A stretch of 64,000 nucleotides of DNA from Arcuatula senhousia (Eukaryota; Mollusca; Bivalvia; Mytilida; Mytilidae): the NCBI GenBank assembly GCA_963971305.1, contig OZ020303.1, positions 15,745,184 through 15,809,183 on the forward strand, read 5' to 3'. This document shows, in pieces, positions 34,501 through 49,500 of the stretch. The notes beneath the pieces are model-generated. The model ran no database searches. It saw only the letters and a program-made list of their open reading frames with translations, and was not told where the DNA came from. How positions within the stretch are numbered: the first letter of the stretch is position 1; each line of letters begins with the position of its first letter. The translations under genes were made by a program, and so were the position numbers.

Positions 34501-37500
34501 GGTAGCGCTACACCACCTCTTAGAAATGAGGTCACTGTGATCTTTATTTTAATCGTTGAGCTCTTGATTATGATCCCTTTATTCCGGATACTACGTGTTG
34601 GGGTGGGGCTTAATGAAATTTCGTCACTAGGAAGGTAACCATGTCCATCTGAATGTCTGTAACACTCTTTGTTAAGGTCTATAACTCAAATACTAAATGC
34701 TTGGGGTTAAGGATATTTCACCATTAGATGTGACTTGATTAGGAAGGTGATATAAAGTAAAAAAAAAAAAACTCCTTCAGATTTTGTTCCGACGATTAGA
34801 ATGGCCTTCCGGTATTACATATCATGAAAACAATGTTTCAAAATTTCATTAAAATCCCTCTTGGGGTTTTAGCTGGGTCAGCAAAAGTTTGACGGGCGCA
34901 CAAACGGATGGGCAAAAGAACATTTCTAGGTTCCTTTGTCGCATTGCGGCGAGGGACAATTAAAATGAACTATCTAGCAAGTGATTGGTTTGTATGGTAT
35001 ATATTTCCTAGCGTTTTCATGCTTGATGTGATTGATATTGATATGCTATAACCATTGTATCATTTGTAAAATAAAATATTTATTTGAGTATTGCATATTT
35101 GTTAAGTGAATCTTTGTAAAATAAAGGTATTAGTTTATACACACGACTTTGAACGTATGCTGGATTTGTTTTAAAGTAAGTATTAAAGTATGCTTTCCAT
35201 GTTTTGTCTTTTCTCATGGACACTCCAAGTTTGGTAATTTTATTATAACCTCTATGTTGTTTCGGAGTTCCAAATACATTGATAAGATAACGTAATATGT
35301 ATTAGCCATGCATAATTCTCTTAGCAATGTTTGTGCCGTTCCAAATTTTCTTAATTTGAATTTTTTATATTAAGCCTCTATTCTTGTGTCCAAAGAAACT
35401 CTGCATATAATCATTGAATGAATGAAACATGTTACAAGTACAGCATAACACAACAATGCTCACCTTTTGAAGAAATTGTCCAAAAAGGCCTCGATATGTT
35501 TCAATTTTTTACGCACGGGCGGCCTTTGAACCAGCTTCACACTAAAACCATTAATTGAATTTAAAAACGGTTTGCCCTAATATCAATAACAAACCACTAT
35601 GTTGAGCATGGGCAATTTGATTTTTATATGTTATTTAAAATATGAGCAGAATCTTTCGAAAATTTTGATAAAAATATTTTCTGCCATTCATTTCGTTCTT
35701 ACACTGCTATGCCGGAACATTTTTTGCCGTAGACATTCTACCCCGTGCGCATGGATGTCTTTACTCAAACAATAGTGACATAGTCTTTGAGATCTCTCAA
35801 TATAATTTTTACTATATATATCTTTTTCTATTCTCAAATCATGAGCACTTATTCTTATTCTACAAATTGCTCTTCTAATTCTAAAATCTTTAATTGATAA
35901 ATAAGCCTCTGGGATAAAATCAGTTTTAAGACTAAAAAGGTTTTCTAATTTGCTGTTTCCCTGTGATAACATTTCTGTCCTTTTATTTTGCCAAAAAGTC
36001 TTAAAGCTGTCACTCAATTTTGATTTGACTATCCTGACAAGTTTACCTAAATTAATCTTTAGAGTGTCTATATTTAAAGACTGTAATATATATCTTACTG
36101 ATGAGAACCAGCAGTCAATATTATTTATATCTAGTTGTTTATTACATAAATAAGCATCATATAATAAGCCCTCCTGTAATTTTTCAAGTCTATGTGCATA
36201 TTTAACAATAGATAAAACTATAGAGAAATATAGAGGAAATCTTCCTACCTCTGATAAAACAGCTAAGTTAGAGGCCTTTTTATTTACCCCTAAAATATAT
36301 TTAAGAAATCTTTATATGTGACCTCTCAGAAAAGTCATTATTATATATCTTTTCAAAAAAATAATCATTCTGTTTTTTACAAGCTGCAGAATTTACTTTG
36401 AATATACCACTTATTTCGCAACAATATAATAAAATTGGTTTTATTATTACAAATAAACAGTTTTAAAATACATAATTTTGATATATTTTTTTCATCATTC
36501 AAATATTATATGTATACATTGTGACTTTTTTTCTTGTGACCTTTTTTCCTTTGACTTTTCTTCCGTGACTTTTTTTCCTACATTCGACACACCAGACGAT
36601 TAGCATACAAAAATTACCATAATGACAACTTCGTGCTTCAATGATTATGGAAAAATATTATCTTGTAAAGCACAGCATCATGTCTTTTGGACAGATTCTT
36701 GTTAAGATTTTTTTAAAGACTGTAAAATGAAAAATGAACACTAGAATAAATTTGATATTTGTTTTTAAGGAATCTGTGGAGTTAGCATTGAAGACCTATG
36801 TTGGACTGTTACATGAACAGCACAGTACCAGTAGAGTCACCTTGCTGACAGATCTGCTAGAGTCTATGGTTGAACTGAATATTGTATTAGCGAGGTAACA
36901 AGAAACTAAACATGTCTTTGAGTAGATGGTTCAATAAAATATTGTGTATGCTATTGAACAAGAATCCTGGTCATGATTTTGAGTTGATGGTTGAAAGCAA
37001 TTTTGTGTCAGCTAGGTAACAAGAAACGTTGTCATGTCTAACCTATTCTTTAAAATCTGTCTTTTTCAAGAAAAGTCACATATTATTTCCTGTTTTTGCA
37101 ATTACATGTCATTGTATGTTGGATTTTTTTCAGACCAATATGTGAGATCTTGTTAAACCAGGAGAAACTAAGTTACAAAGTTCCACATATTTGGAATGGT
37201 ACTTTTAAGCTGGTTCGCAGAATTATTGGTGGGGTAGATTACAAGGTAAAACTAGTATTTTAATAGCACAGAAATATGCCAACATGTGTTAGGAATCAAT
37301 CATTTTAAAGTTGGTCTAATATTTGTTAAAATGCTATGTAAGTATATCAAAATTTGAAATGCTGGAAACAAGCCACTATATCTATATAGTATTAAAATTT
37401 ATGAATTTCAAAACTATAACTAATGCCTCAGCTTTCAACATTTTTTTTGTTTGTTTTTCGTCCCTTCTTTTGATATTTACGGTACATTATTAAACAAAAC

Positions 37501-40500
37501 CCTGTCTATACTGAGAAAGAAATTGTCAGTTTTAAAGATGTTTGGTTGAGACAGGGTTTCACTGTGGTGTTATATGAGAAAAGCATTGCCCTTAATACTC
37601 ACATTGATACAAAATAAAATCCATCCCATGGGAAGGTTGATTTTGGTTGATGGAACAAGATAATAAGGGAAGATGTGATAGTAATCCCCAACATTTTCTG
37701 CCCGTGTGCAAACTTTTTCAAAAACTTCCAAAAAACCAGAATGAGTGACAGAACAATTTTTCATCCATCATATTTTAAGCCTCATGAAATTTGGCAGATT
37801 AACTTCAAATGTACATTATAGAGCTTGGGACACTCGCATTATAACAAACTTATAGAGGCACTTACCCATTAAATTCAATAAAACAGCTCTGAAAATGTGT
37901 AAATTGTATGAAGATATGGTGATTTTCAGATCTGTACATCTTCTTTTGATTGTTGATAATGGATCATTATGCACTTTTCAGGGATGTAGAGACATTTTGA
38001 GAATGGTACTAGAGAAGAGTCACACGATACCATCTATGGAGAACGTCTCTATCATGCCTCAGATAAATGTAATGATGGATGTAGGTATACTGGTACATGC
38101 AGGAATATTTAAATAAAAGATGATACAAATATGATTATTAGATTCTAATTTTTGTGAATTTGTAAGCCATTAAGAAAATGAAAAATTATCATTTTAATTA
38201 TTACATGAGAGTCCATAGACTCACAGGTACACATAACTTGTATGGGGTAAATACAAATATACTTTGAATTCAAGATAACTTAAAAACTAAGGGATAGATA
38301 AATTTGTGCAAAATTAGAGGTTGTAGTTGCATTGAAAGGTTCAAATTGTTTTCTTTAAAAAGGCCAAAATTGATTTAATTTCATAATTTTATGTAAACTA
38401 CACCTACTATTCTAAAAATCTTTAAATCAGAATGGATTACAACAAATGAAGCTTGAGCTCAGAATTTAATGTTTCACGTTAACATTTAAACAGAATTATA
38501 TCTTTTACATTTCTTTCAGGTGATATCCTATATTTTAGACAGAAATGCTTGTTTGTTACCTGCCTATTTTGCTATTTATGAAATCACAAAAGTTTGTCCA
38601 GAGGACAAGACGCCACATCATTGGGTGGGTATAACTTGGATTGGTAGACAATGATTTGTGTAAATCTTAAAACATTCTAGGCGCATAATTGATATAAATT
38701 TAATTCATACAGTTTATATTCATATCCTGTAGGATTTCATTTGGGAACATATTATTTTTATTCCATTTGTCCATTATACTTTGTATCTTTAGTATATTTA
38801 ATTACATTTAATACAACTTTATTATATATGACTAGAGTGGAATTTCTTACAAACATATGAAGACAGGAAAATAGGTGTCTTTGATGTACATGTATATTTT
38901 CTGGTTTTGTTATTATGTTTATCATATAAACTTGACAATTTGATAAAAACATTTGTGAATTTAGCTATATTATTATTAAAAAAGAGATGAATTGTAATTG
39001 TCGAATGTCATGCATTGATAAAAACAATGGAAATTGTATCAAAGCTCTAAAAAGCACATGAATGAAAAGTTGGATATTAATGAAAAATTCTGTTTTCTCA
39101 ACATTCATGCTTTGTATCTTTATTTACATGTACATTACAGAAACTTTATGGTAAAATATTATCAGAATTTACCGATAGTTTTAGACCAGCTGCTCAAATG
39201 TTCACAATATCAGGTAATAATCCTTTAAATTGAAATGCAGTTTCTCCTAATTGGTTGAATTAAACAAAAATACTTAATCTTGTGTTTTGGTAACAACTAC
39301 AATGAATCATTTTTATTGACTACCTTTTTGTTATGAGTTTACCCACCTATCTTATGAATGCTTATTACTTTATAAATTGCACAAGAATCTAAAGATTGAC
39401 TAAAATACATTTAAAGTTGCCAATATTATCAAAAGACATGTAGGTCACACAGTAAAACCTGTCTAAAATACTGTATGCAATTACAATATTTCACGTTTTA
39501 GTGTCATAGGGCTATTTTGCTGCTATTTATTTTCGCGATTTGTGGTAAAAACAATTGGATTACTATGAAAATGAGACCAATCGCAACAAACTTTTTTCGC
39601 AAATATCTTTTCCTCGAAATCCATGAATATAAGTCGCTCACAAAAAATAAGTTGGTTTACAATAAACACAGAGAAAACCTAAAAGTTGTGTAAACCAAAC
39701 ATTATGATAAGTCCCAAGTTTCAAGAATGTTTTCAGAGAAAACTTGTCTGGTCTGAACACCTGTCTTAAGAGGGTGTTAGGCTTAGTTAAGTTTAGCTGT
39801 ACATGGCAATTAAAAATGTGTCTTTCTAACCAATAGAAATTTTCTCAACAGGAAGGTCACACTTAGTTCCCATTGTTGGTCACTCTTTATCAACCAGTAA
39901 TGTATGGAGACTTAACACCAGTACACTCAAATTTCCTCTGAATGGGCCACTTCCCTATGATAAGGTCAGTAAAAAGAAAAGTTTTTAGATCTGAAAAAAA
40001 AATGAGATATTGTGACCATAAATCATGTAAAAAAATGAATTTAAGCAAAGGAAATGAACAGTGCTTTGATTGCTGGAGCAAATGCAAACTGACTGCACAG
40101 AACAACAAAAAGATGTTTAAGCAATTATAATTTTTTTTCTTGCTACATTGATAATCATTTCAAAAGTATTTTGTTGATACAATTGTTAATAGTTGATTTT
40201 GTCTAGATGAAAAACTATGTAAAAAAGGGTGAAAACATGACACCTGAGATGAATGCTTTTAAATAAACTTTTATGTTCCTACAGGATCTATCAGAACCAC
40301 AAACAGGACTACTTAGATATGTTTTAGAACAGCCTTACTCTAGAGAAATGGTGGGCAACATGTTAGGGCTCAATAAACAGGCAAGTTATATCATGTGTTA
40401 AAAAGGTTATCTTAAAGCTGAATTATCTGTTCTTCAGGATTATGATGGTCTTGTTATTTTAAAAAACAGTATCAACTTGATATGATCAAAAATAGAATAC

Positions 40501-43500
40501 ATGTGATCTCAATGTGAATGAATAGTGAAACTGAAAACAAATAATGGTTTTCATTCTTGAGAAAAAAAAGATTTTTGAACATAAACAAAAATAAATGAAT
40601 GATAGCTAGATTTGACGAACATGTAAAGAAATGCTATACTAAGTTTTTATTCTGGTTGTGAAAATGTCCTTGTATTTTGAAGATTAAGCAGAGATGTGAA
40701 GTTTTAGAGGAACAACTTGTTGATCTAGTTGTCATGGCAATGGAAAGGTCAGAAAATGAGGACACTTCAGCAGAAAATGGAATGAATCAGTTACTATGGC
40801 AACATCTCTCAAGTCAAGTCATTTACTTTGTTTTGTTCCAGTTTGCAAGTTTTCCACACATGGTTATGTCCCTTTATGAAAAGGTAAGATAAATTATGGT
40901 ATTATATTTAAGATGTATGTACGTACATGTATTGTTATTACAATACATAATTAAAACAAATTAAAAAGTACCCGGTTAATGAAATGTTTTTTTTTCTGTA
41001 TCTATAATTCCACAGTGCTAATCTTTGAAACTACATTGCTAAGGATGCTCACTGGTCCAGTTTTGGTATTTCTGTCATTTTTTTCCCAGATCTGCTGGGT
41101 TTAGCGTCAGATACCATAATAAGGGTTGGGTTTTTCTTGCTCACATACCCATATTTTCTATTGATCAGTTCTTAGATTATAAAGAAGTGATAAACAAAGT
41201 TTTATTAAATCCTATTTATATTCTTTCATGTGTTTTAACAGCTAAATACATTGTAGTACTAATGCAAAACCTATGAAAAAGTCAGAGAAAACCTTCTTCT
41301 GCCAAAATTTTAACGTCAATTATCTTAAAAATGAGGCCACAAACCTATCACTAGTGCATGTCTTGTATCTTGATTTGTAGTTAAAAGGAAGAAATATGAA
41401 CAAAGGCAGAGACCACCTAATGTGGGTGTTGTTACAGTTTATATCGGGCAGTATACAGAAAAACCCTGTAAGATTGATTGAAAACCTTAATGCTAAGTAC
41501 TTTTAGATAGTCTAACTGTATCCCCACTTCAAAGATGAGAGGGTTTACTTGTTAACCCCTGTCTGTCTGCAATATAACTCTCACAACAGTTTTCTCAGCA
41601 ACTACTTATCACAGGGACTTCAAATAATTTGGTTCATGTATATGACTATAGTATGAGACCTGTATCTTCAAAGTCAAATATCTTCTTCTTGTTTACTGAC
41701 TTAGTCAATTTTGCAGATAAGTGGTCAATAGTCAATTTTCCACATTAGTGGACCTTGGTTGATAAAATTTTAATAACAGTTTTCTCAGCAACCTCTTATC
41801 ACAAAGACTTGAATTTAGTATATGACTTCAGTATGAGGTTCTATGCTATGCAAGGACTGAATTTAGGTGTGTCTCATATCTACCTCCTTTTTGCCGAGGT
41901 AGTCAGTTTTAGTGGTCAATAATTGAAATTTTTTATAGCAGTTTTGTCAGCAACTATAAATTACAGTGCTGGATATTTGGTATGCAACCTAAAATATGTA
42001 TACAGAATAAAGAGCTTGTAAATATCTATATGGAGGTACCAGGGATATATAAAGTGTGCAATACCTTATAGATTTCATGTTTTTAGTGCAAGTAAACAAA
42101 AATTCAAACATTTTTTGTTCATTACTTGTGTTATACATGGTTTAGCTCCAAATATGGAATTGATTCATATTGCATAAACAGAATAGTATGCTTTCATGCA
42201 ACTTCTCAAATAAAAATAACGAGCAGAAAAAAGGGAAAGAAATTTTCCATTACATATTGTACAAGACAATTGTCTGTACAATTTAAATGCAAGGTTGATA
42301 CTATTTAGGGAAAATTTTGCTAAAACAGAACCAAACAATTATTTACTTCCATTTTTAAAGTAAAAAAAAAAACTTCACAAATATTAAACCTCATGAATAA
42401 TTTTCAACACAGAAATCTCATATGATAAACTACAACTATCTCTTTTACAATACAAATGTACATCATTTAAAAAACATTATAAACAGGTACCAGACAGCAT
42501 TTTCATACATGTTATATATAAATATCAAAATTATATATATCATAATGTATGATTTTGAACAGTTGAAGGATTTCCTGCCAGTGATGAAGCTGTATGACCT
42601 TCTCTATTCTGACACAGAGATTATCCCCATGCCTGATGTCAATAAAGCCCAGTCCACACACAGGGTGGCCAGTACGTGTATCTGGATACACCTCAACAAG
42701 AAAGCACAGACAGATAAAGTTAAACTTCCAAGGCCTATACCCTATGCTTTACAAGAGCATCAGAAGTAAGGGTCAACTTAAACTATGTACCAGGGACCAC
42801 TTTATAATTTTTTTTTAGATGGTCCTTTAGATCTTTGTCAGGAAATTCAAATGTCAGATTAAATGTTTCACTTTTGTTAAGAAGGAAATTGGTCTTTTGA
42901 CAAAGATTGAGTATGAACTATTGACATGTTTAAAACCACTCTACCAAAAACTATCAATAATATTGTATGAACATAACAATGAAGCAGAAAAAAGGTAGAT
43001 TTGTCTTATTTATTGCTCATAGATATAATCATGTTTTATTTTGAATTTTATTTTCTGTTTCAGATATTTTGAGCAGAATCTTGCCAGTAAAAACTTTTCA
43101 TTAAATGATTTTAGGATTGCTCTTCTGTGTAATGCATGTAAGTTTCTAATGTTTAACTGCAGACTGCAAAATGTTGCAGAAAAGCCTGCTCGAATTTTAT
43201 AACTTCATTTTGAAAATTTCTATTGCTAGTAACTTAGAATATAATGAGAAAAAAGGAATACAAATTAAATGACAATTCTTCCGGAAGAATTGTAAGGTCT
43301 TTCCCTTTCCTAAAGTCTTGATGTTTTCGAGTTTAACGCCATATAACCAAGCAGGGGCGCTTTATAAGTTAACTGCTTGTTAAAAAACGCTTGTGTTTTA
43401 TAGAACTATCTTTATAGCGTCCGTTAACATATATTTTCATTATACTGGAATCAAACTTAAACATGCGGTGGGAAGTATTTTTGATCGATCAAGAAACTAG

Positions 43501-46500
43501 TTTTATAAATATCAAAACTTGTCAAATCAGAAATCAATGCTCAGTATTATAACATTTCCATGTTTAACTGAAAACAAAATAACGATGCTATCCAAATTGA
43601 AAGATAAAACTTTATAAGAATAATTGAATATTTCTTAAAGTAAAAAAATTCAAAAGCAAGGAAAGTAATTAATTTTTTTTCAGCTTTCATATGCTTTAAT
43701 AAGAAATTTAAATGCAAAGTAGAGAAGTAGTGATGATGGAACCATATACTGCCGCAAAAAGTTATATTTATAAAAATCCATTCACACACACACAAAAATT
43801 AAATTGCTTATAACTTATGAGAAATAGTTGAGTTTAAAAATATTTATTTCTACGCATGTCGTGCTTAAGTGAGACCAAATATGTCCATTTAGATATTGAA
43901 AACTGAAAGTGTTGTTTTGAAGTTTCGTTTACCTCTTACCAGTGCAAACTATTAGGCTATGTGGTACTTTTTGCATGAAAATGCCACTCACTAGACGACA
44001 TTTTGTTGTGGTTAATATATTACTACAAAAAACATTATGCACAAATAATAGAAAGTTAGAGGATAGACAGGGCCATCTTTTTCAGAAGAAATAAAAAGTG
44101 TATCCTTACAGGCTTTTGCTTATTTTAGAAAAAAGCGCAATTTTGGGAACCGGGTAATTTTATACTAAAAAAGTCAAAGTTTAAAGGGGAATAACTCCTT
44201 AATTGGTCAATATATCAATATAAAAAATATCATTGGCACAACTTCAAGAGTTACTCTTCCTATTTCAAAAGGATTGAACTTGATAACTTTAATGGGTTAA
44301 GAGGAGAAGAATAAACAAACTTTACAGCTTAAAGGGGCATAACTCTTATACGCGAAAGGGTACGGTACCCAAGTGTTTTTTCTGAAACGACAAACATTGA
44401 CCGATAAAGTATACTAAGTATCATTGCGGCATGTCGCGTACTTCTCATAGTTGAAATTTGGCGAAACGGCGGAAGAAAGAAAATAATAATAATAATAATA
44501 ATCAGAAGAAATACAATAAGGTCTTCCCTTGGAAAGGGAAAGACCTTAAAAAAGAGGGCAGATTGGACTTTTTCTGTGCTTTTAGGGTTGATATCATCTA
44601 ATTATGGTCAAATAAGGTGTATTTATCCAAAAATAACATTTTTTTGTCAAAAATGGCAAATTTCCAAATTTTCAAAAAAGGGGGCGTGGCATGTCAACTT
44701 TTTTATTTTTGACATCTGGTGACTTTTAATGACTGAAATAGGTTGGAATAGTAAAGGTAAGGTAGTTTGACCTTGAAAAAACCTTCAAGGTCATACCATG
44801 GCTAAATACAGTGATACGGTGTAAAAATCACAAAAATCCATGTCGCGACAACATTTTTTCACTTTTTTCAAATTTTTTTTCTGTGTTGGGTAGAAGGAAC
44901 ATAAACACACTATTTAAAGTAAAATGGGTACTGAAAAATGTTTCTCCTTGTTGGACTTATTTCGCAATCAAAAAATATCAATTTTTTGCAAATCAACAAA
45001 TGATGACCTTGACCTTTGACCTTGACCTTATTTTGGTCCTTAGGGGTCACTGATCCTGTATACCAAGTTTCATTGAAATATCTTAAGATTTGTTGATTTT
45101 AGAATTTTATACTAAAAAAGTCAAAGTTTAAAGGGGAATAACTCCTTAATTGGTCAATATATCAATATAAAAAATATCATTGGCACAACTTCAAGAGTTA
45201 CTCTTCCTATTTCAAAAGGATTGAACTTGATAACTTTAATGGGTTAAGAGGAGAAGAATAAACAAACTTTACAGCTTAAAGGGGCATAACTCTTATACGC
45301 GAAAGGGTACGGTACCCAAGTGTTTTTTCTGAAACGACAAACATTGACCGATAAAGTATACTAAGTATCATTGCGGCATGTCGCGTACTTCTCATAGTTG
45401 AAATTTGGCGAAACGGCGGAAGAAAGAAAATAATAATAATAATAATAATCAGAAGAAATACAATAAGGTCTTCCCTTGGAAAGGGAAAGACCTTAATAAT
45501 CAGAAGAAATACAATAAGGTCTTCCCTTGGAAAGGGAAAGACCTTAAAAAAGAGGGCAGATGGGACTTTTTCTGGGTTTTTATGGTTGATATCATCTAAT
45601 TATGGTCAAATAAGGTGTAATTACCAAAAAATAACATTTTTTTGTCAAAAATGGCAAATTTTCAAATTTTCAAAAAAAGGGGGGGCAAAAGTCAACTTTT
45701 TTATTGTTGACATCTGGTGACTTTTAATGACTGAAATAGGTTGGAATAGTAAAGGTAAGGTGGTTTGACCTTGAAAAAACCTTCAAGGTCATACCATGGC
45801 TAAATACAGTGATACGGTGTAAAAATCACAAAAATCCATGTCGCGACACCATTTTTTCATATTTTTCCAAAAAATTTTTTGGGTTCAATTAAGAAGACAT
45901 AATCACATCATATAATGGAAAAAAAATTCCAAAAAGGGTTACATTTTATTTGAGCTATTTCGCAATGAAAAAAGACTCATTTTTTGAAAATTTACAAATG
46001 ATGACCTTGACCTTTGACCTTGACCTTATTTTGGTCCTTAGGGGTCAATGACCTTGTATACTAAGTTTCATTGAAATATCTTAAGAAATGTTGATTTTAG
46101 AATTTTAATACTAAAAAAGTCAAAGTTTAAAGGGGAATAACTCCTGTATTGGTAAATATACCAATATGAAAATTGACCCTGCACAAGTTCAAGAGTTACT
46201 CTTCTGAATGCAAAAGGAATAAAGTTGGTACCTATTATGGTTTAGGAGGAGAAGATTCCACAAACTTTATAGCTAAAAGGGGCATAACTCTTATACGTTA
46301 AATGGTACGGTACCCAAGTGTTTTTTCTGAAACGACAAACATAGACCGATAAAGTATACCAAGTATCTTTGCGACATGTCGCGTACTTCTCAAAGTTGAA
46401 ATTTGGCGAAACGGCGGAAGAAAGAAAATAATAATAATAATCAGAAGAAATACAATAAGGTCTTCCCTTGGAAAGGGAAAGACCTTAAAAAAGAGGGCAG

Positions 46501-49500
46501 ATGGGACTTTTTCTGGGTTTTTATGGTTGATATCATCTAATTATGGTCAAATAAGGTGTAATTACCAAAAAATAACATTTTTTTGTCAAAAATGGCAAAT
46601 TTTCAAATTTTCAAAAAAAGGGGGGGCAAAAGTCAACTTTTTTATTGTTGACATCTGGTGACTTTTAATGACTGAAATAGGTTGGAATAGTAAAGGTAAG
46701 GTGGTTTGACCTTGAAAAAACCTTCAAGGTCATACCATGGCTAAATACAGTGATACGGTGTAAAAATCACAAAAATCCATGTCGCGACACCATTTTTTCA
46801 TATTTTTCCAAAAAATTTTTTGGGTTCAATTAAGAAGACATAATCACATCATATAATGGAAAAAAAATTCCAAAAAGGGTTACATTTTATTTGAGCTATT
46901 TCGCAATGAAAAAAGACTCATTTTTTGAAAATTTACAAATGATGACCTTGACCTTTGACCTTGACCTTATTTTGGTCCTTAGGGGTCAATGACCTTGTAT
47001 ACTAAGTTTCATTGAAATATCTTAAGAAATGTTGATTTTAGAATTTTAATACTAAAAAAGTCAAAGTTTAAAGGGGAATAACTCCTGTATTGGTAAATAT
47101 ACCAATATGAAAATTGACCCTGCACAAGTTCAAGAGTTACTCTTCTGAATGCAAAAGGAATAAAGTTGGTACCTATTATGGTTTAGGAGGAGAAGATTCC
47201 ACAAACTTTATAGCTAAAAGGGGCATAACTCTTATACGTTAAATGGTACGGTACCCAAGTGTTTTTTCTGAAACGACAAACATAGACCGATAAAGTATAC
47301 CAAGTATCTTTGCGACATGTCGCGTACTTCTCAAAGTTGAAATTTGGCGAAACGGCGGAAGAAAGAAAATAATAATAATAATCAGAAGAAATACAATAAG
47401 GTCTTCCCTTGGAAAGGGAAAGACCTTAAAAAAGAGGGCAGATGGGACTTTTTCTGGGTTTTTATGGTTGATATCATCTAATTATGGTCAAATAAGGTGT
47501 AATTACCAAAAAATAACATTTTTTTGTCAAAAATGGCAAATTTTCAAATTTTCAAAAAAAGGGGGGGCAAAAGTCAACTTTTTTATTGTTGACATCTGGT
47601 GACTTTTAATGACTGAAATAGGTTGGAATAGTAAAGGTAAGGTGGTTTGACCTTGAAAAAACCTTCAAGGTCATACCATGGCTAAATACAGTGATACGGT
47701 GTAAAAATCACAAAAATCCATGTCGCGACACCATTTTTTCATATTTTTCCAAAAAATTTTTTGGGTTCAATTAAGAAGACATAATCACATCATATAATGG
47801 AAAAAAAATTCCAAAAAGGGTTACATTTTATTTGAGCTATTTCGCAATGAAAAAAGACTCATTTTTTGAAAATTTACAAATGATGACCTTGACCTTTGAC
47901 CTTGACCTTATTTTGGTCCTTAGGGGTCAATGACCTTGTATACTAAGTTTCATTGAAATATCTTAAGAAATGTTGATTTTAGAATTTTAATACTAAAAAA
48001 GTCAAAGTTTAAAGGGGAATAACTCCTGTATTGGTAAATATACCAATATGAAAATTGACCCTGCACAAGTTCAAGAGTTACTCTTCTGAATGCAAAAGGA
48101 ATAAAGTTGGTACCTATTATGGTTTAGGAGGAGAAGATTCCACAAACTTTATAGCTAAAAGGGGCATAACTCTTATACGTTAAATGGTACGGTACCCAAG
48201 TGTTTTTTCTGAAACGACAAACATAGACCGATAAAGTATACCAAGTATCTTTGCGACATGTCGCGTACTTCTCAAAGTTGAAATTTGGCGAAACGGCGGA
48301 AGAAAGAAAATAATAATAATAATCAGAAGAAATACAATAAGGTCTTCCCTTGGAAAGGGAAAGACCTTAAAAAAGAGGGCAGATGGGACTTTTTCTGGGT
48401 TTTTATGGTTGATATCATCTAATTATGGTCAAATAAGGTGTAATTACCAAAAAATAACATTTTTTTGTCAAAAATGGCAAATTTTCAAATTTTCAAAAAA
48501 AGGGGGGGCAAAAGTCAACTTTTTTATTGTTGACATCTGGTGACTTTTAATGACTGAAATAGGTTGGAATAGTAAAGGTAAGGTGGTTTGACCTTGAAAA
48601 AACCTTCAAGGTCATACCATGGCTAAATACAGTGATACGGTGTAAAAATCACAAAAATCCATGTCGCGACACCATTTTTTCATATTTTTCCAAAAAATTT
48701 TTTGGGTTCAATTAAGAAGACATAATCACATCATATAATGGAAAAAAAATTCCAAAAAGGGTTACATTTTATTTGAGCTATTTCGCAATGAAAAAAGACT
48801 CATTTTTTGAAAATTTACAAATGATGACCTTGACCTTTGACCTTGACCTTATTTTGGTCCTTAGGGGTCAATGACCTTGTATACTAAGTTTCATTGAAAT
48901 ATCTTAAGAAATGTTGATTTTAGAATTTTAATACTAAAAAAGTCAAAGTTTAAAGGGGAATAACTCCTGTATTGGTAAATATACCAATATGAAAATTGAC
49001 CCTGCACAAGTTCAAGAGTTACTCTTCTGAATGCAAAAGGAATAAAGTTGGTACCTATTATGGTTTAGGAGGAGAAGATTCCACAAACTTTATAGCTAAA
49101 AGGGGCATAACTCTTATACGTTAAATGGTACGGTACCCAAGTGTTTTTTCTGAAACGACAAACATAGACCGATAAAGTATACCAAGTATCTTTGCGACAT
49201 GTCGCGTACTTCTCAAAGTTGAAATTTGGCGAAACGGCGGAAGAAAGAAAATAATAATAATAATCAGAAGAAATACAATAAGGTTTTCCCTTGGAAAGGG
49301 AAAGACCTTAAAAAAGAGGGCAGATGGGACTTTTTCTGGGTTTTTATGGTTGATATCATCTAATTATGGTCAAATAAGGTGTATTTACCAAAAAATAACA
49401 TTTTTTTGTCAAAAATGGCAAATTTCCAAATTTTCAAAATGAGGGGGCGTGGCATGTCAACTTCCTTATTTCTGACATTTGAATAGTTTTAATCATTGAA

